This document shows, in pieces, positions 1-9,300 of a DNA stretch of 15,169 nt. A program made the position numbers and the translations under genes. Source of the DNA: Larix sibirica (Eukaryota; Streptophyta; Pinopsida; Pinales; Pinaceae); assembly GCA_004151065.3 (NCBI GenBank), contig NWUY0300058310.1, positions 13,806 to 28,974 on the forward strand, in the 5' to 3' direction. A model generated the notes under the pieces. That model did no database searches and was not told where the DNA came from. It saw only the letters and a list, made by a program, of their open reading frames with translations. Within the stretch, counting starts at the first letter, position 1. The number at the start of each line of letters is the position of its first letter.

Positions 1-39
1 CTAAATTAAGGACTAGGTGCTAGGAGACTCAACTACCAA

Positions 40-99
40 TGCATGGATGCATGGAGTGCTGCATGGAATGCATGGAAAATACAAAATGCAAAATGCATG
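40..99. repeat. Cluster of five TGCATG (RY-type) motifs
   Basis: TGCATG occurs at 40-45, 48-53, 60-65, 69-74 and 94-99, within a short ATGCATGGA-like degenerate repeat. CATGCA/TGCATG is the RY core bound by plant B3-domain proteins. Here it may be only a simple-sequence expansion, since no gene start is recognisable nearby. The observation is direct and any binding role is inference. Confidence 0.5.
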
Positions 100-263
100 C
101 AAAACCAAGATGAGATGGTTAGAATATTCCAACACCTTTTACATTTGAAAAGGCACGATGAGACCTATTTAAAGAACCATGTATTGTATTGTATTCATAT
201 TTTTTTATCTATCATTCATCTTTTATATAAAACATTTGAGTAACATATGGTTGAATCTTTCAG

Positions 264-344
264 TGTATAATTTTTTATGAAGAATCTATTGCATAAACTT
301 CATAAGGGAAATAATTATCAAACCTGAAAGTAGTAAAATCAACA
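264..344 (+). repeat. 81-bp direct repeat, copy 1
   Basis: This stretch recurs at 1921-2002 with roughly 90% identity, starting TGTATAATT and ending GTAAAATCAACA in both copies. It lies just beyond the acidic tail of the decayed gag, where a Copia element would continue towards protease. I could not place it securely in a retroelement protein or an LTR. Confidence 0.75.
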
Positions 345-369
345 AAAAGCACATAAATTTATTCTTCCT

Positions 370-1045
370 CCTTCCATTCGGCTACATTAGCGTGTTTCTT
401 CTCACAATGATATTTGGAAAAAGATCCTTGGTTGAGATTTTCGCCCCACAACCATTCTCTGCAAAACTTGACCTTATGTCCTAAATTGCCACAATATAAC
501 ACTTAAAACCTTTCATAGGTTCTTAAATATATGGATCAACCATCTTGCTTCCATCTCCATGATTGCCTTGATCCTTGAATACCACTTTTAAAACAACGTC
601 TAACTCTCCATTCACATTGTGGCTACCAAACTACTTCTTCCATTGATCCTTTTGTAAAAGCTTATGACACCACTACTCAAATGTCGTGTCAACATCTCCA
701 CAAGTTATATTTAAGGTATCAACAAAGTTTTCATACAAATTCAGTGCACTTTTTAATGTAAATATTACCATGTCTTCTTCTTAAAAAAAATCAATGGCTT
801 TCAACTAATCCGTAATATATGTTATGTTCAATAATTGGTCTTTAAAAGACTCATATTCCTACATCTTTATCGAAAATAACAAATGCTAAAAGAAAAAAAC
901 TCTTTTATTTGGCATATCATGCATGTTTTCAAATGCCCCCAAATATTGAAAGTGTATTCACCATCTTGCACTTTAGGCAGCATATCATTGGTCACAGAAA
1001 GCTTGATCAATATCATGTCCTCCCAATTTCTTGCACCATATTCAA
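370..1045 (-). pseudogene. Decayed Ty1/Copia-type gag
   Basis: Read on the minus strand from about 1045 down to 370, the sequence gives gag-like pieces in order. A block with LIKLSV, MLPKVQ and an IW..LK segment (about 1010-930) is typical of Copia gag of the UBN2 type. A block near 750-640 contains TLKSALNLYENFVDTL followed by DVDTTFE, the usual 'LKSLPPSYEHFI...TFEE' region. A CX2CX4HX4C zinc knuckle has its Cys, Cys, His and Cys codons at 499-501, 491-493, 476-478 and 461-463; one base is missing between the first two cysteines. An acidic EEE tail follows near 370. Several stops and frameshifts interrupt the frame, so it is inactive. Integrase and reverse transcriptase are not seen in the window. 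Confidence 0.72.
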
Positions 1046-1296
1046 CTTGAGCATACTCGTCTATTGTATTGTCACTTCTTTTTCCAAAACACTTGCGTCT
1101 AAGAACCTATATTAAAAATTCACAAGTGTTATTTGTTTCCATGTTGTAAAATACTATTGTAGTCCCATCAATGCACTACACAAAATAAAGGTTCCAAAAT
1201 TTTCTTCACTCCAAAAAAATATTATCTTCCACTAACACAATTTTTTATTTTGGTTTTCCTTCTAAATTAATGATATTCTCTCAACAAAATATACTT
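1046..1296. other. AT-rich spacer, nothing recognised
   Basis: This stretch lies between the gag remnant and the SINE-like element. The minus-strand reading may hold a little more upstream gag sequence up to about 1110, but I see no clear motif. No gene or RNA is supported here. Confidence 0.4.
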
Positions 1297-1478
1297 GTGT
1301 TAATTGGGTCTAGTTCAAGTGGTTGAGAAGAGAAATGGTATTCTCTCCACCCGGGTTCAAATCTCACTTGTGACATGTTAACTCTTTGTGTGTTGGGGCT
1401 CTTTGTGAGCCAATTACAATTGCATTCCCACTTACAGGCTTCAGGGTGAGACGAATTGTATTCTAAGGAAAAAATAAA
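1297..1478 (+). mobile_element. Likely tRNA-derived SINE
   Basis: An RNA polymerase III-type internal promoter is visible. A box A-like TAGTTCAAGTGG at 1311-1322 fits TRGYNNANNNGG. A box B-like GGTTCAAATC lies at 1354-1363, about 43 bases further on, within the usual spacing. The element ends in an A-rich tail (AAGGAAAAAATAAAAA, about 1465-1480). It is flanked by a possible 9-bp target-site duplication with one mismatch, AATATACTT at 1288-1296 and AACATACTT at 1479-1487. The length of about 180 bp fits a plant SINE. The tRNA-like head does not look foldable as a working tRNA, so a tRNA gene is not called. The family was not identified. Confidence 0.68.
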
Positions 1479-1487
1479 AACATACTT

Positions 1488-1918
1488 TTATGCTATTGAC
1501 ACGTTTTTTTCCGCAAAACTAAAATTGAAATTGTTAATTCAGGGTTTAAAAATATTTCAAAAAAGAAAAAACTAACATGTGTTGCTTATTCTTTGTATAT
1601 ATCACGTTATGTAGCCTTCACAGTTGAATTATCAAGTCGACTCATATTTATTCTAATTTGACCCAAAATATCAACCAAAGGCCACACAAATTTGGTAATC
1701 AAGTCAGCTCATTTCTCAAACATTGACCCCTTACAACACAAGTCGACCCCTTTTTGTCGGATCACGTTAGTAGAGGATTACACATCGACTCTCTTACACT
1801 TTTGTATTTCATGTTATCATAAGCTTCCTGTCAATTGTTCATGGACCTTCTTGTTAGTCTTGTCCATATGTGCCTTGTGAAATTCTGTAACACAACAGAT
1901 CATTGAGCCTAAGAAAAT
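1488..1918. other. Unassigned repeat-like stretch
   Basis: This stretch is somewhat richer in GC than its surroundings and contains repeated GTCGAC or GTCAGC-type words (about 1636, 1704 and 1742). No coding motif was recognised in any frame. It ends at the assembly gap. Confidence 0.35.
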
Positions 1919-1920
1919 NN
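1919..1920. other. Two-base assembly gap (NN)
   Basis: Two unresolved bases sit directly before the second copy of the 81-bp repeat. The true distance across this point may differ from two bases. Confidence 0.95.
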
Positions 1921-2002
1921 TGTATAATTATTTTATGAAGAATCTACTGCATAAAATTCATAAGGGAAATAATTATCAAATCCAAAAGTAGTAAAATCAA
2001 CA
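1921..2002 (+). repeat. 81-bp direct repeat, copy 2
   Basis: This matches 264-344 in the same orientation with scattered mismatches and starts immediately after the NN gap. The sequence to its right is not similar to the sequence right of copy 1, so the shared segment is short and well bounded. Confidence 0.75.
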
Positions 2003-2153
2003 TGAACTTGATGCCATATAATAAGTTACATTAACATTATCGACCTCTTTGACAATAATAAAATATTTATTGGATATAATTTTCTCAAACTTCTTCTCAA
2101 ATGTTATTTTAGTATTGAAAGTTCTATTATTTTTCTACAAAACATAGCTTTAG

Positions 2154-2326
2154 TTCACTTTGAGTTTGATTATTGTTCAATACATTATATTAATCATAGT
2201 TAACTTTGAATTTGACTTCCGTTCAATAAATTATATTAATAATAATTCACCTTAAGTTTGATTATCATTAAATATATTATATTAACATAATCGACCTTGA
2301 GTTTGACTATCATTCAATCAATTTAG
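2154..2326 (+). repeat. 46-bp tandem repeat, about four copies
   Basis: Diverged units start at 2154, 2200, 2246 and 2291. Each begins TTNACCTTGAGTTTGATTAT-like, then has TTCAATA and ATTATATTAA segments. The last unit is incomplete. No coding potential is seen. Confidence 0.75.
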
Positions 2327-2501
2327 TGTGCACAATCTCATGAACCTTACTCATTGTAGTTTTCAAAATGTTTGTGTTCATTTATTTCAAGCTTATCAAC
2401 AACAATGGAAAAACATGTAAACCAATGTTGTACAAAGATAATTGACATCAAAATAATGGACAAAATAATGAACAAAGTTAAATTAAAAAGTTCCATTATA
2501 G

Positions 2502-2679
2502 TTTGTTACAATTGGGATCAATTTTTCAAAGCTTCTCAATCTATTATAAGTTAAAAATAAATTAATTAATGTTAAAACATTATTGTATTTTTGTTACAAT
2601 TGGGATCAATTTTTCAAAACTTCTCATCATTTACCAAAACCTATTATATGTTAAAAATAAATTAATTGATGTTAAAATA
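2502..2679 (+). repeat. Direct duplication of about 80-90 bp
   Basis: Unit 1 (2502-2579) and unit 2 (2590-2679) share TTTGTTACAATTGGGATCAA, a TTTTTCAAA.CTTCTCA stretch, CTATTATA.GTTAAAAATA and AATTAATT.ATGTTAAAA. Unit 2 has a short insertion near 2627-2640. Confidence 0.82.
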
Positions 2680-2790
2680 TTGACATAGTCGTTTACTTAA
2701 CTCTACTGTCAATTTAGAACAAAGCAATTGATATTAAAACAATGACTTGACCCATAATTTGTGTTTCACTTAAACATTGCTCTAATATAA

Positions 2791-2891
2791 ATCAAAATAT
2801 AAACTATCAAAAATGGAAATGTATATCAAAATATAAACTATCAAAAATGAAAATGTATATCAAAATATAAACTATCAAACTGAAAATGTAT
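2791..2891 (+). repeat. 34-bp tandem repeat, three copies
   Basis: Units at 2791-2824, 2825-2858 and 2859-2891 are nearly identical, beginning ATCAAAATATAAACTATCAA. The third is one base shorter. Confidence 0.9.
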
Positions 2892-2950
2892 AAAATATAT
2901 TTTATGAAAATAAAATGTAATTTTCCAAATAAGATTTAATTCTCCTTCCA

Positions 2951-2992
2951 ATTTGGCTAACACCTTAGAGCATTTGGCTAACACCTTAGAGC
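2951..2992 (+). repeat. Perfect 21-bp tandem duplication
   Basis: ATTTGGCTAACACCTTAGAG plus C occurs at 2951-2971 and again at 2972-2992 without a mismatch, which indicates a recent slippage event. Confidence 0.92.
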
Positions 2993-3055
2993 ACAGATTT
3001 AATTATATTTATCAAGATTGGTGATACAAAGTTTTCAAATAAAATGCAATATAAA

Positions 3056-3167
3056 ATGCAATTTCTCAAATAAGACTTAATGTAAATTAACTAAAATTAG
3101 TAATGAAAAAGATGCAATTTCTGGAATAAGACTTAATGTAAATTGACTAAAATTGGTAATGAAAAAG
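3056..3167 (+). repeat. 56-bp tandem duplication
   Basis: Units at 3056-3111 and 3112-3167 share ATGCAATTTCT, AATAAGACTTAATGTAAATT and GGTAATGAAAAAG-like segments with few mismatches. A more diverged relative may lie near 2913-2943. Confidence 0.85.
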
Positions 3168-3346
3168 AGATTGATAAGGTAGATTCAATTTCTTTGATGC
3201 TCATATTCCTAAATATTTTTATGAAAACTTGGCACTTAATAACATAGAAAATCACGAATATTATAAATTTTGATTTATAAAAATGTAATTTGTAACTCGT
3301 AACGTTATCTTGTCATGATGTGATACAGCCAGAAAACTATAACCAA

Positions 3347-3571
3347 TGTCAAAGATAAGACATGTTAATCATACCATATTTATAAAGTTGATACAGGTAT
3401 CTACGCAAAGACATTATAAACAAAGCAAAAGGGCTTGCCATCTACGTGAATAGAAACATCTGTCAAAGATAGACATGTTAATCATACTATATTCACAAAG
3501 TTGATACAAGTATCTACGCAAAGACACTAAACAAAGCAAATGGGCTTGCCATCTATGTGAATAGAAACATC
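3347..3571 (+). repeat. 111-114-bp tandem duplication
   Basis: Unit 1 (3347-3460) and unit 2 (3461-3571) align end to end. Both run from TGTCAAAGAT through GACATGTTAATCATAC, AGTATCTACGCAAAGACA-like and GGGCTTGCCATCTA words to GAATAGAAACATC. Differences are a few substitutions and small indels. Confidence 0.9.
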
Positions 3572-4068
3572 TTTCACGATGTTAAAGATACGTAGCCATG
3601 TTTACTCTATTTGAAATAAAATCAGTTGGACATCTTTGCAAGAGATGATGTGGAACACAATGATGGATGGAGTTTGCTCTTTCAGAATCTTTAAAGTCTT
3701 AATCTGGTCTCTTTGACGGATTTTCTGATTGCCATAATAATTAATTCAGTTCACAAATACCCTGCATACTTACATATTTGTACAATTAACAGGAACTGAA
3801 TCCGTTGACTCTAAAAGAAACCAACTGGTCTATAAGCATATGCAATTCAAAATAAAACCCAAACCTTTGCCTCTATGGCTGCTTGCACCTTTGCCTCTAT
3901 AGCTGCTTGCTTGCAGACGCATCCAATTGGTATTTCATGATGTGCATCAAGGACACAGCCATAGATAAAATATCATAAGTTCAAATAAAGTGGGACTATT
4001 GTAATCATCCACAGCTTAATGTACTATGGTTAGTTCACCATAAGTCCTGCTATACTTTGGAAATCAAA
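3572..4068 (-). other. 3' flank and likely 3' UTR of the EMF1-type gene
   Basis: This follows the stop codon of the minus-strand gene. No canonical AATAAA is seen on the minus strand within about 450 bases. Plant poly(A) signals are often degenerate, so the transcript end cannot be placed. A short repeated phrase, TTTGCCTCTATGGCTGCTTG and its near copy TTTGCCTCTATAGCTGCTTG, lies at about 3866-3911. Confidence 0.45.
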
Positions 4069-6330
4069 CTAAGTAATGTTTCCAACCAGTTCTTCAACAG
4101 AAGTCACTTCCTGCTCCAAAGAATCCAGATTGTCCATATTTGTTTTGGCAACATCACCCACATAACCATCCTTTTGACCAAGGAAATCTTGCAGGTGCTT
4201 TTTCTTTAGGGTTCTCCGATGTTTTTGCCCTTGTTGGATTGCCATATTTCTCTTTCTTTCACTGTGCGCAAGAATCCTATGAGCTGAAGAGAAATGCTCA
4301 TAACCAAAACTGTATCCGTCCTCTTCATCGTCTAAATTGATTTCAGCTGGGTTTTGATTCAGTGTGCATATTTCTACATTGCAAACCTTTTTGCCGCATA
4401 AAGCAGATTCCTCATTTCCTTTGTTGAAGTTTAGTGCCTTTGATTTATCTGCCTCCTTTGTTAAGTTTTGTTTGGGATTAGATCCCAACACCAAAGGGGA
4501 TTGGAGAAAATGGCGTCTATTCTCAAAGTAAATATCAAGAGCAGATCTCTGGTGTCTGTCTAAACTCATAGCCCTAGGTGTTTGCCTATGTGACCTTAAG
4601 CCTTTGGTAGAACTTGAACCTTTTACAGCTTTTGTAATCTGAGAATCAGGAGGGACAGTAAAGAAAGTTTGTAGATTGTCATTGTAACCATTTGTACTTC
4701 GTAATCCCATCTTCCATTTTTTTCTAGATGATAGTGTATCTCGGAAGGGAGATGTTGGCGTCCAAATAGAGGATTCCAGTGCAACGTTGGCTTTGCCAGG
4801 AACTGCAAAAGGAGTAGAAATTCCAGAATTCCCAGTTGACGCATATTGCCCAGAAGACCTGAACTTTGGAACAGGAGGTATAGTTTTAATCGAACTCGTG
4901 ATTTGTTCATTCATATGCATGCTACCTTGAATGGGTTCTGAACCTGTAAACACTCTTTCAGTGCCAGAAAATGTTACCCTTTGATTCCTCTGCATTACAC
5001 CTGATGAGGTTGAGGTTTCTACGTGAAACCAACTGGCATGGTTCTGTGAAGAGGCTTGAGATGCATTGGATATATTTCTGTTGCCTCCATTCTCTGTTGC
5101 CATGCTTTCTTCAATCCCACACTTTGCTGGAACGGATACACTTTGCCCACTTAGCCTCGGCATGGGTGCAGAGGGAAAACAGTATTTCTTCCCAAATGGT
5201 TGTCTTGCTTGGGCATTTACATGCTGCAATAAAGCTGAGTTACTTTGTCCGTTGAAATAAAGAGGAGCTGAGTTACTTTGTCCGTTGAAATAAAGGGGAC
5301 CTGAAGCTCCATCTGTTCTTACTGAGATATTTGGAATTCCATTTCCGTGGAGATTTTCGGATAAATTATAAAATGTTTTGCCAGAATTTCCTAAATCTGA
5401 ACATTCACTGGTCAAGTTTTGTGGACTGACAGTGTTTCTGAGGTTTTGATGTAAGTATCCATTATCATTAGGTGAGCACATGGATTTATTTTGAAAAACT
5501 GGAAGCACTGAACCTGTGAAGTCTGAAAATGCAGAGGCGCCTTCCCTGCACAGATTTTGCATTTGCATATAACCACAATAAGAGGATGCTCCCTGCAACT
5601 GCATAGAATCTAGTGGTATACCGTTTGTAGATAGAGCTCCATACTGATTACCATGAGTAATAGCAACATTTGATTTAATGCCGTCAATGGGGAAAGGTAG
5701 ATTATATGCAGCAATTGTTTCATCCAAAATTGGTGCAACAAAATCTGGAGAATAGTTCCCCCATTGATTGAACCACTGGGTTGATTGCAACATGGGCGGA
5801 TCAACTTTACATGAGCCAGATGTGATGCCTTCCTTATTTGAAATGAATGAGATATCTCTTGCACCCTGGCAAACATCAATTTGGCCATAGCCTACTAGTA
5901 AATCACCTTGGCTGTGATTTCTTAAAGAGGTCTGCAGATTTGCTTTGCCAGTTTCTTTGGGCCGTGCCTTCATAGGCGCTGCAGTGTCTTTTTTGAGGCC
6001 TTTTCCTCCCTCTACACATATATTGATATGACTAAGATCTGCTTTGTTCACTTTCAATCTTCTTTTATCTTTCTGGGCGTTGTGGTTTTCGTGAAGACGT
6101 TTCAGGTTTGACAGACCTCGCTCATGTTGATTTTTAGCCATTAGCTCGACTATATCCATAGGTATTTCATCTTCCATTTCAGAAAACTTTTGTCCGCTTT
6201 GCTCATATTCAGGGTTACGAAAATTGTCCCCAGGTGTCTTGTCCCTTGTTGCTGACACAAAATGTGAGGTGCCTTGAGGCATTTGAAGAGCATTGGTGAC
6301 AGCTTCAGATAAGCTTGAAGTTGAGGAATT
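4069..6330 (-). CDS. EMF1: EMF1-type gene, coding exon 4 (last)
   Basis: This 2262-base exon encodes residues 558-1310 and the TAG stop at 4069-4071. The acceptor is TTTTTGGTTCAG (6331 onward) in phase 0, matching the end of exon 3. It begins NSSTSSLSEAV. It contains EIPMDIVELMAKNQ (6127-6168), a low-complexity Asn/Gln/Ser-rich middle with an 11-residue tandem repeat, the ICTLNQNPAEI block and a lysine/arginine-rich tail (RRTLKKKH). Confidence 0.93.
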   Translation of the reverse strand, partial: NSSTSSLSEAVTNALQMPQGTSHFVSATRDKTPGDNFRNPEYEQSGQKFSEMEDEIPMDIVELMAKNQHERGLSNLKRLHENHNAQKDKRRLKVNKADLSHINICVEGGKGLKKDTAAPMKARPKETGKANLQTSLRNHSQGDLLVGYGQIDVCQGARDISFISNKEGITSGSCKVDPPMLQSTQWFNQWGNYSPDFVAPILDETIAAYNLPFPIDGIKSNVAITHGNQYGALSTNGIPLDSMQLQGASSYCGYMQMQNLCREGASAFSDFTGSVLPVFQNKSMCSPNDNGYLHQNLRNTVSPQNLTSECSDLGNSGKTFYNLSENLHGNGIPNISVRTDGASGPLYFNGQSNSAPLYFNGQSNSALLQHVNAQARQPFGKKYCFPSAPMPRLSGQSVSVPAKCGIEESMATENGGNRNISNASQASSQNHASWFHVETSTSSGVMQRNQRVTFSGTERVFTGSEPIQGSMHMNEQITSSIKTIPPVPKFRSSGQYASTGNSGISTPFAVPGKANVALESSIWTPTSPFRDTLSSRKKWKMGLRSTNGYNDNLQTFFTVPPDSQITKAVKGSSSTKGLRSHRQTPRAMSLDRHQRSALDIYFENRRHFLQSPLVLGSNPKQNLTKEADKSKALNFNKGNEESALCGKKVCNVEICTLNQNPAEINLDDEEDGYSFGYEHFSSAHRILAHSERKRNMAIQQGQKHRRTLKKKHLQDFLGQKDGYVGDVAKTNMDNLDSLEQEVTSVEELVGNIT

Positions 6331-9300
6331 CTGAACCAAAAAGATTTAAAGTTTGTTACAGAGCTGCCTTATTATTTACCGAGAGGAAAATTTAACATAA
6401 ATCTGCTGAGTTTTAATGCATCGGAAGCATACAGATCACCCAGGTTTACATTAATTAAATCATACTAGCCATTCTCAACAGATTCCAGATATGACTTGCA
6501 TGATGCATCCGAATGGGTTTGTGAGAAAACAACTGACAGTGAAAAAATCAAGCATCATATCACCTATCTATGTTTGATCTCTTCTAAACCAAGAGAGCCA
6601 GCAGACTTGAATTCAATCATTCTAGCAGTATACAAATGACGAGCATAAACATGCATCCATGCTATGATAAAACAAAAAGCTGGTCAATGTTGTTCGCCAA
6701 GATGTGACTAATTTGAAATAGTTTTTCTTTATGTCGTAGAGACTGAAACAATAAGAACATGTTTGAATAGTGTGTTTACAAAGAAGCTAACGTTGATTGC
6801 TTCAACTATTTTGTCATATTGTTAAGTTGCATATTACTTTTGAGAATAAAAAAATCCGGAGATACCAAGATTATTTAGCTCCAATTTGCAATGGAAGTAC
6901 AGAAATAAATATTTTAAACCATTGTTTAAAGCTATGCCTCTGAAGTGAGAGAAAACTAAAAAAATCACAATATAATTTAATTTAAAAGATAAATTATTAA
7001 AAATGAGATATTAATTATATTATTTTTTACCAAAATATTTGTGTTTTCTATATTTTTTTTTAAGAATGAGAAGTAAAATATATATTAAACAAGTACATAT
7101 ACAAAAATCCCTTCCGAGAGGGGTAGCAGGAAAAATACTGGTATACTATTCTGAGAGAAGTAGATTTAGCATTTCAGGCCTGAGATTGGTGTTTCCTTTA
7201 TGTTCATAATTACAATTGTTTGTCGGATATATCCGAACAAACTGATTACATAAGAGAAGGAAAAAAAACATTTGTCAACAAAAAAGATGAGCAAATAAAC
7301 ATTCCTGAAACTAGTTTAGAAGGATTCCTTCATGGGTCTGCGAATCATCCTCCATAAGAGAGCTTTCTTCGCGCTGGTGCCCAAAGTTCGCCGGTTCAGT
7401 GAGCTTCCCCAATTCATCCTTCATTTCCTGCATGGAGACTTCCAGCTGAGCAAGATGAGCTTCAATCCTGTCGCTACTAACCTGCAGGGTGTCGAACAAC
7501 TGGCTCTTCAGGGAAAAGAGGAATTGTTTGAGTCCTTCAAAGTTTGAAAACTGAGACTCTTTAATGCCCTTGAACTCCTTCTTTAGCTCCTCAAGCTCTC
7601 CCACCTAAACCCGAGCGTTCGACTCGACATCCTCCATGCGCATATCCAACCTGATAATGTCCTATCCAATGAGCTTACTCTCGTCCAGAGCATCCTTGGC
7701 GGCTTCGAACGCATTACAGGCATGTTTTTTGATATCCTAGTGCGCCCCTCTCATCTCCTTAAGCTCCAAATCCATTCTCTCCAAATTCATCCTTAAACGC
7801 ACAGGAGATAGCCTAGGACCAGAGTAGAGTTCACTCGCAGAAGGAACAGCGTTGCAAGTGAGTTCTTCAAGGCCCAAAATAACCTGCTGCAAAATGATGC
7901 CTTCCCCTGGGCCATATATGTGCGAGTTGAGACCTCGAAGCTTTGTCATAACTCCACGTGCATCCAAACTCCCGCTGCACCTACTCCTTTTAATGTCAAT
8001 GAATGAATGAGGCCCATCATAAAGACAAGGACAGAGGATAGAGCCACATGTCCACGAGGAAGGGGGGGGGGGTAATGCATGAGCGCCCCCAACAATTCGA
8101 GGAGGGTTAAAAACATGGAGACCAATACAAATGGCTAGAACCTTGGTTAACCAACCTATTCCCTTCTTGAAGCCTGGTTCCATGGTTTTCCATAAGGTCA
8201 GCTTCTGAGTTATTGTGCCTAAGGAAATGAAAGAAGCAAATCCTGGAAATATCAATGATGGAAGCAAGTCGCTTCTAGATTCTGCTGAGAACCTTATGAT
8301 GATCTCTCTGGATATTGATCATTTTCTGAATAACGATCTTGGAATCCCATAGGACGCTAAAGTGTTCTATGTGAATCAACTTCATGATGTCCAGCCCCTG
8401 AAGAAGAGCAGCCCACTTAGCTTGATTATTGGTTCTCCTACCTAAACCCCAAGCAAATTGAGAAACCATGTTTCCTCCAGGGTCAAAGATGACCCCTCCC
8501 GCACCTGCCACCCCTGAATTAAAAATCATACTAAACAAAATTAAAATTCTATATTAATATATTTGTTTTTACTATTTTACAACTTAGTATACTTTGGTAA
8601 TGTTTCATTTCTTCTACAAGTTGTTTCTTCATAAACACCTTTAGTAAATGTCTATATCAAAGGATGTGTAATCTCTTATACAATATGTATTTAGTAGTGG
8701 ATTCAAAGGAAGGGTAGCATTGTTGGGATACAAAAAAAATTCCTGGGAAGCACAAGTTGAATTATAAAATTAGTGCATCTTGATAGTAAATATGTTGTGT
8801 ATTTGGGCATTTTTTCATACTAATATAAGTGAACCAAGAAACATGAGTTTGAGCCCTACTTAGGAACCATTATTGAACTCTCATTCATATTAATATAATG
8901 ATTTTGAGCCCATAACTCTCATTCATATTCATATAATGAGTTTGAGCTAAATTTATGAACCATTACTGAACTCTTATAAAATATAGAAGAATTGGTAGTA
9001 GGAGAAAAATCTCAAAAGTTGGTACATTAATCAAAGTAAGAGATAGAAGCAACAACTTAAGAAAAAATATAAAGAAAGATACAGGAAAAATAATTCTTCA
9101 TCAAATTCAGATTGAAAGGAGACAAGAAGAAAATAAAAAATTTAGATAAAAAAAAGAATTTGCAAGATAAGGATTTCAGAATAACAAAAAAAACTTACTT
9201 AAAAAGAAAACATACCCAATGAGAACTCCACATCAACAAAAATAATTGCAAAGTGTTACACATGGAAAGGAATAAATTTTCATTAATAGTGAAGAAAAGA

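Noticed and set aside
100-260. Solo LTR with a TATTTAAAG promoter-like element near 166
   Set aside because: The base pattern recalls an LTR, but no TG...CA ends or target-site duplication could be found, and the orientation disagrees with the minus-strand gag.
1297-1380. Functional tRNA gene
   Set aside because: Box A and box B are present, but the flanking bases do not pair as D, anticodon and T stems. The A-rich tail and flanking repeats favour a SINE.
264-2002. Pair of LTRs flanking a Copia element
   Set aside because: The repeated unit is only 81 bp, lacks TG...CA ends and is not placed where LTRs should be relative to the gag motifs.
2154-3571. CRISPR-like array
   Set aside because: The repeats are different tandem duplications without regular spacers, and the sequence is plant nuclear DNA.
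4623-4910. Minus-strand frame of 95 codons inside exon 4, and similar ones at 5610-5888
   Set aside because: These are out-of-frame readings within the EMF1-type exon 4 and have no independent support.
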